A stretch of 6,474 nt of DNA from Azorhizobium sp943369575 (GTDB lineage: Bacteria > Pseudomonadota > Alphaproteobacteria > Rhizobiales > Xanthobacteraceae), in assembly GCA_943369575.1 (NCBI GenBank), contig CALRNP020000279.1, positions 1 to 6,474 of the forward strand, read 5' to 3'. The notes under the pieces were generated by a model. It searched no databases, was not told where the DNA came from, and saw only the letters and a list, made by a program, of their open reading frames with translations. Shown here piece by piece: positions 1-4,990 of this stretch (the first letter of the stretch is position 1; the number at the start of each line of letters is the position of its first letter). The position numbers were made by a program, and so were the translations under genes.

Positions 1-456
1 CGCCAGCCACGCCACCCCAAGCCCATAGACCGGCACCAGCCCCACCAGCATGGCCAGCCCCTTGCCCAGCGGGCCGCGATTGCGCGCCAGCGCGCCCACC
101 ACTCCGGCGGCGACCAGATAGCCCAGCAGATAACCGCCGGTCGGCCCCACCATGTAGGCGAGCCCGATGCCCCGCTCCGGCGTGCCGGCGAACACCGGCA
201 GGCCCATGGCCCCCGCCGCCAGATAGACCAGCAGAATATTCACCGCTCGCTGCGGCCCCAGCGCCACGGCGAACCCCATCACCGCCAGCGTCTGCAGGGT
301 CATGGGCACCGGCCAGAACGGAATCTGGGTCTTGGCCGCCAGGGTCATCAGCGCCGCGCCGGCTATCGCGACCGCCGCTTGCCGGGCCACTGGCGCGATG
401 CGGGCACTGGAATGCCAGCTGGGGGATGAGGGCGTGGGGGCGGCAGTGTCGCGCAT
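1..456 (-). CDS. bioY: BioY, biotin transporter S component (3' end outside window)
   Basis: Membrane protein that binds and imports biotin, alone or with the energising proteins BioM and BioN. The first 152 codons are present. BioY proteins are usually about 190-200 residues, so roughly 40-50 C-terminal residues lie beyond the left edge. After a polar N-terminus of about 25 residues come hydrophobic segments and two family signatures: a QIPFWPVPMTLQTLAV stretch near residues 44-59 and GPTGGYLLGY near residues 107-116. The ATG at 456 follows an AAGGAG ribosome binding site (468-463) with a 6-base spacer. A BioR box lies just upstream and overlaps the likely -10, so repression by BioR is expected. 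bioR is encoded on the same strand about 1.5 kb upstream, separated by phage-like DNA. No bioM or bioN is seen. Identity is secure from the signatures; regulation is inferred from the operator. Confidence 0.93.
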   Translation of the reverse strand, partial: MRDTAAPTPSSPSWHSSARIAPVARQAAVAIAGAALMTLAAKTQIPFWPVPMTLQTLAVMGFAVALGPQRAVNILLVYLAAGAMGLPVFAGTPERGIGLAYMVGPTGGYLLGYLVAAGVVGALARNRGPLGKGLAMLVGLVPVYGLGVAWLA

Positions 457-475
457 GATGCACTCCTTCAGAAAA

Positions 476-485
476 TTATAGATAA
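476..485 (-). promoter_or_regulatory. BioR operator in the bioY promoter
   Basis: The plus strand reads TTATAGATAA, an exact match to the published BioR consensus TTATMKATAA. It sits inside a longer near-palindrome, AATTATAGATAATT (474-487). On the bioY strand it contains the hexamer TATAAT (480-475), a perfect -10, so a bound repressor would cover the promoter. Transcription would then begin near 468 and give a very short leader that opens at the ribosome binding site. No good -35 is visible; TTAGCG lies at a long 19-base spacing. The same box occurs in front of bioR. Confidence 0.85.
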
Positions 486-507
486 TTTGCGATTCCTATC
501 GCTAATT
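484..507. promoter_or_regulatory. Imperfect palindrome over the bioY -35 region
   Basis: Arms AATTTGCGAT (484-493) and ATCGCTAATT (498-507) are inverted around TCCT, with one mismatched pair out of ten. The inner GCGAT/ATCGC part is perfect. It shares its AATT edge with the BioR box and covers where the bioY -35 should be. No equivalent is seen at bioR. It could be a site for a second regulator, or chance symmetry at the edge of the phage remnant. Confidence 0.35.
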
Positions 508-520
508 GAGTCCATAAAAG

Positions 521-646
521 TATGAGGCTGGCAAGTGGGGGCCGGGGCGGCGCGGTGGATACGCTAGGATCGAAGGGCGGAAGGAGCGGGCATTCGGGCA
601 GAAGGACAAGTACCCCGGCACGGGTATGCGTCGGCCCGATGAATAA
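521..646 (+). pseudogene. Possible C-terminal remnant of an unidentified protein
   Basis: After an in-frame stop at 515-517, this frame reads about 41 codons to a TAA at 644-646. The peptide is rich in Gly, Arg and Lys and ends KYPGTGMRRPDE. About three quarters of its codons end in G or C, and the residue mix looks more like protein than the neighbouring frames do. It has no usable start near its beginning. It could be the tail of a phage gene upstream of the portal-like remnant, broken at its left by the junction with the bioY promoter region. I do not recognise the family, and chance is not excluded. Confidence 0.3.
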
Positions 647-661
647 GCTGGGACCGCAGGC

Positions 662-1123
662 TTGGAGGCGGAGGAAAGCCACATCCTGGATCGGCTCGGC
701 TTCACGGCGCCGGCGCCAACAGCCAACGGCAAGCGGGCGCGCATGGTGTGCGGCCGGCCGCCGGCTGTCTCCGCCGCCAAGGCGACCACTGCCCGGCCTT
801 CCCGGCGGCCGCCGCTGTCGGCCGGTGTCGATGTCGCCCAGCACGGCATGCTGCGGTATCTGCTGTCGCTGCGCGCCTCGGCGCCAGAGCCAGACTATGT
901 GGACCGCCTCACCGCGCGCCGGGCGCGGGATGCAGCATGTGCCTTGGCAGGCATGACGCGGGAGTTGCAGAAGGCGTTCGACCTGGCCCCGACATGCACG
1001 ATCTCGCCGACCGGCTGGAGCGCCTGCAGCTCCATCATTCCGCCTATGCAGAGGCGATGCAGCGCGGGCTGGCGCTGGCCTATCTCACGGGGCAGGCGGT
1101 GCTGCTGGATGAGTTGCGCGATG
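662..1123 (+). pseudogene. Decayed phage portal-like gene (DUF935/Mu gp29 type), C-terminal part
   Basis: Two plus-strand frames join into one plausible protein. The frame of position 662 gives a helical, charged segment from about 848 (MLRYLLSLRASAPEPDYVDR onward) to KAFDLAP near 990. The frame of position 748 continues with DMHDLADRLERL and YAEAMQRGLALAYLTGQ to 1122. The switch falls in the run gccccga near 985-990; one extra C there would give a continuous DLAPDMHDL, so a one-base deletion is likely. The alternation of ARDAA..ALAGMT, DLADRLERL and YAEAM..GLALAYLTG resembles the C-terminal region of DUF935 phage portal proteins, from memory of the family and not from a search. The part before about 840 is less convincing. 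Reading stops at the low-GC insert (TAG at 1126-1128). The neighbouring remnant at 1819-1980 supports a phage origin. Confidence 0.5.
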
Positions 1124-1807
1124 GGTAGGACTACTGTCACGCAAGCTGTTGCGTTCTGCGGCGAGACGAGTCCGCACTTTTTCACATTCCTCACGCACTG
1201 CCTTCACGGCTTCATACCGCCGAAGGGCCAGTTGTGCAGCCGTCTCGCCTTTTTGTGGATTGCCCAAGAGGTTGAGCGCATCGATGCAGCCATCAACCAT
1301 CCGGAGATCTTGCGCAGCCCAGTGTTCAGCTCTCCAGGCATCTTCATGCTCGAAGACGCCAACGAGACGAGGCAATGTGGGACCCACTACGCCAAGAAAC
1401 GGATTTGGCACCAAATGGCGGGGAAACGATTTCCAGACGGCTTCCGCTCTTGCTTCTTCACCTCTGATCTTAATCAGCACATCGGTGAGCGCAGACAGGG
1501 CGTCGCCATAGAAACGGAAGACGCGCTTCCGGTGTTCATCGTTGGCAAGATCCAGTTGGCGCTGCATCAAGCTCAACTGCTCTTCCTGGCTTCGGATCTG
1601 CTTTTGCGACGTCGCCCAAGCCAGCCAACCGGCGAAAGCCGTCATGATGCCACCGAGTGCGCTTCCTCCCACACTGCCGATGTAGGCCAGAACGTCGCTG
1701 TCTTCCGTTCCAAAAATATTGGGAGCAGCAAACAAAAAGGTAAGCAAGAAGACGCCCAAGAGGATGCCCAACACCCAACTGTCTTTGCTTCCGACTTTGT
1801 CCGACAT
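1085..1807 (-). CDS. Unrecognised membrane-anchored coiled-coil protein (accessory or moron-like)
   Basis: A 240-residue protein that I cannot assign to a family. It has a short polar start (MSDKVGSKDS), a hydrophobic segment at about residues 10-32, a short acidic loop, and a second hydrophobic segment at about 45-65. A Gln/Glu-rich stretch with coiled-coil character follows (about 66-100), then a soluble domain rich in Arg, Trp and Glu. The likely topology is a membrane hairpin with a cytoplasmic body. The ATG at 1807 is preferred over the GTG at 1819 because GGGGGA (1817-1812) sits 4 bases before it. Base composition is lower than around it (28 of 60 bases G+C at 1681-1740). The last 13 or so codons (from THRA to the stop) read antisense through the phage fragment, so the native C-terminus was probably lost or replaced. 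It lies opposite to the flanking phage fragments, as prophage moron genes often do. Function is unknown. Confidence 0.65.
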   Translation of the reverse strand: MSDKVGSKDSWVLGILLGVFLLTFLFAAPNIFGTEDSDVLAYIGSVGGSALGGIMTAFAGWLAWATSQKQIRSQEEQLSLMQRQLDLANDEHRKRVFRFYGDALSALTDVLIKIRGEEARAEAVWKSFPRHLVPNPFLGVVGPTLPRLVGVFEHEDAWRAEHWAAQDLRMVDGCIDALNLLGNPQKGETAAQLALRRYEAVKAVREECEKVRTRLAAERNSLRDSSPTHRATHPAAPPAP

Positions 1808-1818
1808 GCTGTCCCCCA
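1124..1818. mobile_element. Low-GC insert bounded by 5-bp direct repeats
   Basis: CGATG occurs at 1119-1123 and again at 1819-1823, bracketing 695 bp of lower GC that carries the minus-strand membrane protein gene. Joining the flanks at one CGATG copy extends the left phage reading frame as LLDELRDAGCAASPPP, a natural-looking linker before the head-morphogenesis fragment. The ends show a weak inverted match: TGGGTAGGACTACTGTC from 1122, and TGGGGGACAGCATGTC read backward from 1818, with 13 matched positions when gaps are allowed. No transposase is encoded. It may be a non-autonomous cassette or a cargo gene acquired by recombination; the repeat could be chance. Confidence 0.35.
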
Positions 1819-1980
1819 CGATGCGGGCTGCGCCGCATCACCACCACCATTTGCGGTCTCGACCTTCCGTTTCAAGAGGCTATCGCCTTCCTGCGCGCCA
1901 AGGCGAACGTCACGTCCGAGAGCTATACGGACATCTTGGGCAAGGCCAACGTCAAGAGCTTCACTGTCACCGGCGCCACC
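1819..1980 (+). pseudogene. Phage Mu F-like head-morphogenesis protein, N-terminal fragment
   Basis: From 1855 the frame reads GLDLPFQEAIAFLRAKANV, then SESYTDILGKANVKSFTVTG, up to about 1980. This matches the N-terminal pattern of phage Mu F-like/SPP1 gp7-like minor head proteins (LPxxEAIxFFRxK, then a hydrophobic block ending AFTVAGA), by recollection of the family. These proteins help package and build the capsid and are normally several hundred residues long, so only about 45 residues survive. The part 1824-1854 reads sensibly (DAGCAASPPPFAVS) in a different frame, so a small indel lies near 1857-1862. The fragment ends abruptly where the bioR 3' end begins; the phage-host junction is probably near 1980-1992. 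It is non-functional. Confidence 0.5.
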
Positions 1981-1992
1981 ACCCAGCCCCCC

Positions 1993-2640
1993 TCACCGGC
2001 CCCCCGCCACCCGCCCCGCCTTCGGCTTCTGGCCGATCCAGGAGACGTGCCGGCTCAGTACGGCGGCGGCGGTTTCCAATTGGCCGGCGCGCAAGGCGTC
2101 GAGGATCGCCCGGTGGTCGCGGTCGGTGGGGGCTTCCCACTCGGCGCGCCAGCCGGAGAACAGGAAGCGGGCCGAGGCCATGTGCAGGTCGTCCACCGAC
2201 TTCAGCAGCCGCGGCATGGCGCAGGGGGTGAGAATGAGCCGGTGGAAGGCGCGGTTGGCCTCTTCCCAGGCCTGCACGTCGCTGGCCTTGTCGCCGGCGC
2301 GGGTGGCTTCTTCGGCGGCGTCGAGAATGGCGGAGGTGAGATGCGGGGCGGCGTGGCGCAAAGCCAGCACCTCCAGCGCGGCGCGCATCTGCGCCACTTC
2401 ATTGACGTCGGCGAGGCTGAAGCCCGCCACCCGCACGCCGCGGCGCGGCTCGCTCACCACCAGGCCCTGCGCCTCTAGCCGGCGGAAGGCCTCGCGCACC
2501 GGCACATGGCTGGCGCCGAACTCTTCCGCCAGATGATCCTGCCGCAGCCGCTCGCCGGGGGCGATGACGCCGGAGACGATGCGCTCCGCCAAGGTGCGGC
2601 TGATGCGGGTGGCAATGGTGTCGTCGGGACTCACGCTCAT
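1993..2640 (-). CDS. bioR: BioR, GntR/FadR-family biotin repressor
   Basis: A 215-residue transcription regulator of the GntR family, FCD subgroup. The N-terminal winged helix-turn-helix covers about residues 9-72, with LAEEFGASHVPVREAFRRLE and GLVVSEPRRGVRV as the family hallmarks. An all-helical FCD ligand domain follows (about 78-200). Candidate metal or ligand histidines are H133, H176 and H198. Asn129 occupies the place where many FCD proteins carry Asp. The BioR assignment rests on TTATAGATAA boxes before both this gene and bioY; members repress biotin uptake and synthesis genes in alphaproteobacteria. The box lies only 3 bases from the ATG at 2640, implying autoregulation. There is no Shine-Dalgarno sequence. 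An in-frame stop at 2646-2644 rules out a more upstream start, while GTG at 2634 is an alternative. Its downstream side runs into the phage remnant. Confidence 0.88.
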   Translation of the reverse strand: MSVSPDDTIATRISRTLAERIVSGVIAPGERLRQDHLAEEFGASHVPVREAFRRLEAQGLVVSEPRRGVRVAGFSLADVNEVAQMRAALEVLALRHAAPHLTSAILDAAEEATRAGDKASDVQAWEEANRAFHRLILTPCAMPRLLKSVDDLHMASARFLFSGWRAEWEAPTDRDHRAILDALRAGQLETAAAVLSRHVSWIGQKPKAGRVAGGR

Positions 2641-2643
2641 ATA

Positions 2644-2653
2644 TTATAGATAA
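2644..2653 (-). promoter_or_regulatory. BioR operator and -10 box at the bioR start codon
   Basis: The plus strand reads TTATAGATAA, identical to the box at bioY. On the bioR strand it contains TATAAT (2648-2643) followed by AT and then the ATG. A transcript from this -10 would start around 2636, at or just inside the start codon, which suggests a leaderless message or use of the GTG at codon 3. Otherwise a promoter further upstream must drive the gene. Binding of BioR here would block its own transcription. Confidence 0.82.
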
Positions 2654-2683
2654 TTCGCACACCGCCCGCCGTCGAGAGGGACG

Positions 2684-2710
2684 CCCCGGCGCGGGCGAGC
2701 CGCGCCGGGG
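2684..2710 (-). terminator. Strong GC stem-loop after the dioxygenase gene
   Basis: Perfect 11-bp arms CCCCGGCGCGG (2684-2694) and CCGCGCCGGGG (2700-2710) enclose a 5-base loop. It lies 24 bp after the dioxygenase stop and 30 bp before the BioR box, the right place to stop dioxygenase transcripts from running into bioR. In that direction the T run (TTTTT at 2715-2711) is before the hairpin rather than after it. It is therefore not a textbook intrinsic terminator and may act with Rho or as a 3'-end stabiliser. Confidence 0.5.
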
Positions 2711-2734
2711 AAAAATGGGGATCGAACGCCCGGC

Positions 2735-3682
2735 TCAGGCCGCCAGCGGCTTGATGCCGGCTTCGATCTCCCGGCGCCGCGCCTCCAGGAACGGCGGCAG
2801 CGACAGGCTCTCGCCGAGGGTCGCCAGCGGCTCGTCCGAGGCAAAGCCCGGCGCATCGGTGGCCAGTTCGAACAGCACCCCATTGGGCTCGCGGAAGTAG
2901 AGGCTGCGGAAATAGAACCGATCCACCGGCCCGCTGGAGGGCACGCCCAATTCCTTCAGGCGCGCGGTCCAGCGGTCATAATCCTCGAAGGTCGGCACCC
3001 GGAAGGCGACGTGATGCACCCCGCCCGCCCCCTGCCGGCCCGGCGCCAGCTTGGGATCGACCCGCACCTGGAGTTCCGCCGCCGGCCCGCCCTCGCCCAT
3101 TTCATAGACGTGCGTGGTGAGGCCATCGGCGCCGGTGAAGCTGCGCACCTGGCGCATGTTCATCAAGGCGATGAGCACCGCGTCGGTGGGCTTGAGGTCC
3201 GGCACGCTCATGGTGATGGGGCCGAGGCCGCGGATCTGGAGATCCGCCGGCACCGGGCTCCGCTCCCAGGGCACGCCGGGGCCGGTGCCGCCATCGGTGA
3301 CGAGGCTCAGGCGCTGGCCCTCGCCATCCTCGAAATCGAGGGTCGGGCGATTGTCACGCAACACGATGTCGTCGTGCGCGACGCCGGTGGCCTTGAAGCG
3401 CTCCAGCCAATAGGCCAGCGCCGCCTCATCCTTCACCCGCAGCCCGGTGCGCACCACCGCATGGTTGCCGCGGCGCTCCCGGCCCACCGGCCACTCGAAA
3501 AAGGTGATATCGGTGCCGGGGCTGCCTTCGCCGTCGGCATAGAACAGGTGATAAGCGGACGTGTCGTCCTGGTTCACGGTCTTCTTCACCAGCCGCATCC
3601 CCAAGGTCTGGGTATAGAAACGGTGGTTGGCGGACGCATCGGCTGACACGGCGGTCAAATGGTGAATTCCGGTGAATTGCAT
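2735..3682 (-). CDS. VOC-family ring-cleaving dioxygenase (MhqO-like)
   Basis: A 315-residue cytoplasmic, metal-dependent extradiol-type dioxygenase of the vicinal oxygen chelate superfamily. MhqO of Bacillus subtilis, linked to hydroquinone and catechol stress, is a named relative. Two glyoxalase-like modules are visible: residues 3-130 (GIHHLTAVSAD, FYTQTLGMRLVKKTVNQDD) and 152-277 (GLGPITMSV, GGVHHVAFRV, REPNGVLFELATD). Probable metal ligands are H8, one of H223/H224, and E272. The YFREPNGVLFELATDAPGF block is typical of the family. The length is normal. The ATG at 3682 follows GGAGG (3694-3690) with a 7-base spacer, a strong ribosome binding site. A perfect palindrome immediately upstream suggests a dedicated repressor, not encoded in the window. 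The gene stands alone, divergent from queE. The exact substrate cannot be read from sequence. Confidence 0.9.
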   Translation of the reverse strand: MQFTGIHHLTAVSADASANHRFYTQTLGMRLVKKTVNQDDTSAYHLFYADGEGSPGTDITFFEWPVGRERRGNHAVVRTGLRVKDEAALAYWLERFKATGVAHDDIVLRDNRPTLDFEDGEGQRLSLVTDGGTGPGVPWERSPVPADLQIRGLGPITMSVPDLKPTDAVLIALMNMRQVRSFTGADGLTTHVYEMGEGGPAAELQVRVDPKLAPGRQGAGGVHHVAFRVPTFEDYDRWTARLKELGVPSSGPVDRFYFRSLYFREPNGVLFELATDAPGFASDEPLATLGESLSLPPFLEARRREIEAGIKPLAA

Positions 3683-3695
3683 GTTCCATCCTCCG

Positions 3696-3717
3696 GGAAA
3701 TGTCGCATGACATTTCC
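3696..3717. promoter_or_regulatory. Perfect palindrome upstream of the dioxygenase gene
   Basis: Arms GGAAATGTC (3696-3704) and GACATTTCC (3709-3717) are perfectly inverted around GCAT. The site lies directly upstream of the GGAGG ribosome binding site (3694-3690) of the dioxygenase, so it would cover the early transcribed region or promoter. Its size and symmetry are typical of operators for TetR-, MarR- or similar dimeric repressors. It could also form a leader hairpin in the mRNA. Confidence 0.55.
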
Positions 3718-3830
3718 GTTTTGCCGCCGCTCAGGTCTGGGGGCGGAGCGGGGCGGTGAAAAACTGCATCTGAGATAAGCCCTCTCCCGCTTGCACGAAA
3801 GATCAATCAGATCGCACACTCGCAATCCGA

Positions 3831-3848
3831 TATTGCACGCATGCAATA
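3831..3848. promoter_or_regulatory. Inverted repeat in the dioxygenase-queE intergenic region
   Basis: Arms TATTGCA (3831-3837) and TGCAATA (3842-3848) are perfectly inverted around CGCA. An overlapping pair GCAAT...ATTGC lies just to the left (from about 3822), and another TTGCAC occurs near 3791. This clustering of TTGCA words suggests an operator for a dimeric regulator. It sits about 75 bp before the queE start and about 150 bp before the dioxygenase start. The rest of the 240-bp divergent gap shows no clear promoter, riboswitch or small gene. Confidence 0.4.
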
Positions 3849-3922
3849 AGCAGGAGTCGCAGGGATGGTCTGCGTCTGCGCCCCTTGCCAGTTCCCGCGC
3901 TCCGCCGTTAAGGCATGGCGCC

Positions 3923-4558
3923 ATGGCCTATGCGGTGAAAGAAATCTTCAAGACCCTCCAGGGCGAGGGCGCCCAGGCGGGGCGCGCCTCGGTGTTCTGC
4001 CGCTTCGCCGGCTGCAACCTGTGGTCGGGCCGCGAGGAAGACCGCGCGCAAGCCGTGTGCCAGTTCTGCGACACCGACTTCATCGGCATGGACGGCGAAG
4101 GCGGCGGCCGCTTCCAGAGCGCCCAGGCGCTGGCGGATGCCATCGCGGTCGCCTGGGGGCCCTCCCCCGGTGGGCGGCGCTATGTGGTGTTCACCGGCGG
4201 CGAACCCTTGCTGCAACTGGATTCAGAGCTGGTGGCGGCGGTGCATGGCCATGGCTTCGAGATCGCGATCGAGACCAACGGTACCCTTGAGCCGCCCGAT
4301 GGCGTCGACTGGATCTGCGTCAGCCCCAAGGCCGGCGCGCCACTGGTGCTCACCTCGGGCAGCGAGCTAAAGCTGGTGTTCCCGCAGCCGACCTTGCTGC
4401 CGGAGCAGGTGGCGGGGCTCGATTTCGCCCACTTCTTCCTGCAACCCATGGACGGCCCGGAGCGGGGCGCCAATACACAGGCGGTGGTCGCCTATTGCCT
4501 CGACCATCCGCAATGGCGCCTGAGCCTCCAGACCCATAAGATCATCGGCATTCCCTAA
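3923..4558 (+). CDS. queE: QueE, 7-carboxy-7-deazaguanine synthase
   Basis: Radical SAM enzyme that converts 6-carboxytetrahydropterin to 7-carboxy-7-deazaguanine (CDG), the ring-contraction step towards preQ0 and queuosine. The protein has 211 residues, normal for the compact family. The cluster-binding motif is the extended CX14CX2C form, with C31, C46 and C49 inside GCNLW...CQFCDTDF, as in Burkholderia multivorans QueE, rather than the usual CX3CX2C. Other features are the N-terminal EIFKTLQGEG, the SAM-binding GGEP at 92-95, ETNGT, and SPKAG. The frame is open upstream to 3791, but the ATG at 3923 begins the conserved MAYAVKEIFKTLQGEG and has AAGG (3910-3913) 9 bases before it. It is followed 51 bp later by queD, probably co-transcribed. 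No queC or preQ1 riboswitch is visible. Confidence 0.95.
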   Translation: MAYAVKEIFKTLQGEGAQAGRASVFCRFAGCNLWSGREEDRAQAVCQFCDTDFIGMDGEGGGRFQSAQALADAIAVAWGPSPGGRRYVVFTGGEPLLQLDSELVAAVHGHGFEIAIETNGTLEPPDGVDWICVSPKAGAPLVLTSGSELKLVFPQPTLLPEQVAGLDFAHFFLQPMDGPERGANTQAVVAYCLDHPQWRLSLQTHKIIGIP

Positions 4559-4609
4559 GGGCTCCGGCCCCTCCCCGCCCTGCCCGAAAGCCTCCAGCCG
4601 GCCAAATCC

Positions 4610-4966
4610 ATGAAGATCACCCAAGCCTTCACCTTCGAAGCCGCCCACCGCCTGCCCCACGTGCCGGCGACCCACCGCTGCTTCCGCATGCACGGCCATT
4701 CCTATCGGGTGGAGCTGGTGCTGGAGGGGGAGGTAGATGCCCACACCGGCTTCGTGGTCGACTTCTTCGACGTGGAAGCCGCCTTCTCGCCGCTGCTGGC
4801 GCGGCTGGATCATTATTGCCTCAATGAGGTGGAGGGGCTGGAAAACCCCACCGCCGAGCATATCGCCATCTGGATCTGGGATCGCGCCAAGCCGCTGCTG
4901 CCGGCGCTCGCCACGGTGCGGGTGTTCGAGACCCCGCTGTCCTGGGCGGAATACGAGGGGCGCTGA
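4610..4966 (+). CDS. queD: QueD, 6-carboxy-5,6,7,8-tetrahydropterin synthase
   Basis: Zinc enzyme of the PTPS/QueD fold that makes 6-carboxytetrahydropterin from 7,8-dihydroneopterin triphosphate, the substrate for QueE encoded just upstream. The protein has 118 residues, a typical length. The zinc ligands are H13 (FEAAHRL), H28 and H30 (RMHGHSY); the catalytic Cys is C24 (HRCFRMHGH). The LDHYCLN and NPTAEHIAIWIW blocks carry the other family residues, and the C-terminal VFETP supplies the pterin-anchoring Glu. No convincing Shine-Dalgarno sequence precedes the ATG; only a GAAAG about 20 bases away is seen. Translation may therefore depend on coupling or an upstream message. The stop codon lies in the loop of a stem-loop shared with the converging FMN reductase. 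Confidence 0.95.
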   Translation: MKITQAFTFEAAHRLPHVPATHRCFRMHGHSYRVELVLEGEVDAHTGFVVDFFDVEAAFSPLLARLDHYCLNEVEGLENPTAEHIAIWIWDRAKPLLPALATVRVFETPLSWAEYEGR

Positions 4967-4974
4967 GCCCCTCG
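4954..4974. terminator. Stem-loop between converging queD and FMN reductase genes
   Basis: Arms CGAGGGGC (4954-4961) and GCCCCTCG (4967-4974) pair perfectly over 8 bp around the loop GCTGA, which contains the queD stop codon. The two genes converge here with only 24 bp between their stops, so one hairpin could serve both. There is no T run on either side, so intrinsic termination would be weak. Confidence 0.45.
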
Positions 4975-4990
4975 CTTCCACCGAATAACC

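Noticed and set aside
1834..1851. Run of His codons (PHHHHH) resembling a metal-binding or tag sequence
   Set aside because: It is only in one frame of the phage scar, and the flanking frame reads a natural linker (ASPPPFAVS); there is no supporting gene around it.
662..2536. A single 624-codon plus-strand reading frame starting at a TTG
   Set aside because: It runs antisense through most of bioR and the membrane protein gene. Past about 990 its translation shows no domain sense and becomes low-complexity Arg/Ser/Pro. It is best explained as a chance open frame in GC-rich DNA, with only the 5' part retaining phage-derived sequence.
3011..3646. Long plus-strand frame opposite the ring-cleaving dioxygenase
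   Set aside because: It is the antisense shadow of a gene with clear VOC motifs and a strong ribosome binding site; its His/Ala/Gly-rich translation shows no family features.
3791..3922. N-terminal extension of queE by 44 residues
   Set aside because: The extension is not conserved-looking, while the ATG at 3923 begins the family-typical N-terminus and has its own ribosome binding site.
4367..4981. Minus-strand frame of 204 codons across queE and queD
   Set aside because: It is antisense to two genes with intact catalytic motifs; its composition is typical of a GC-rich shadow frame.
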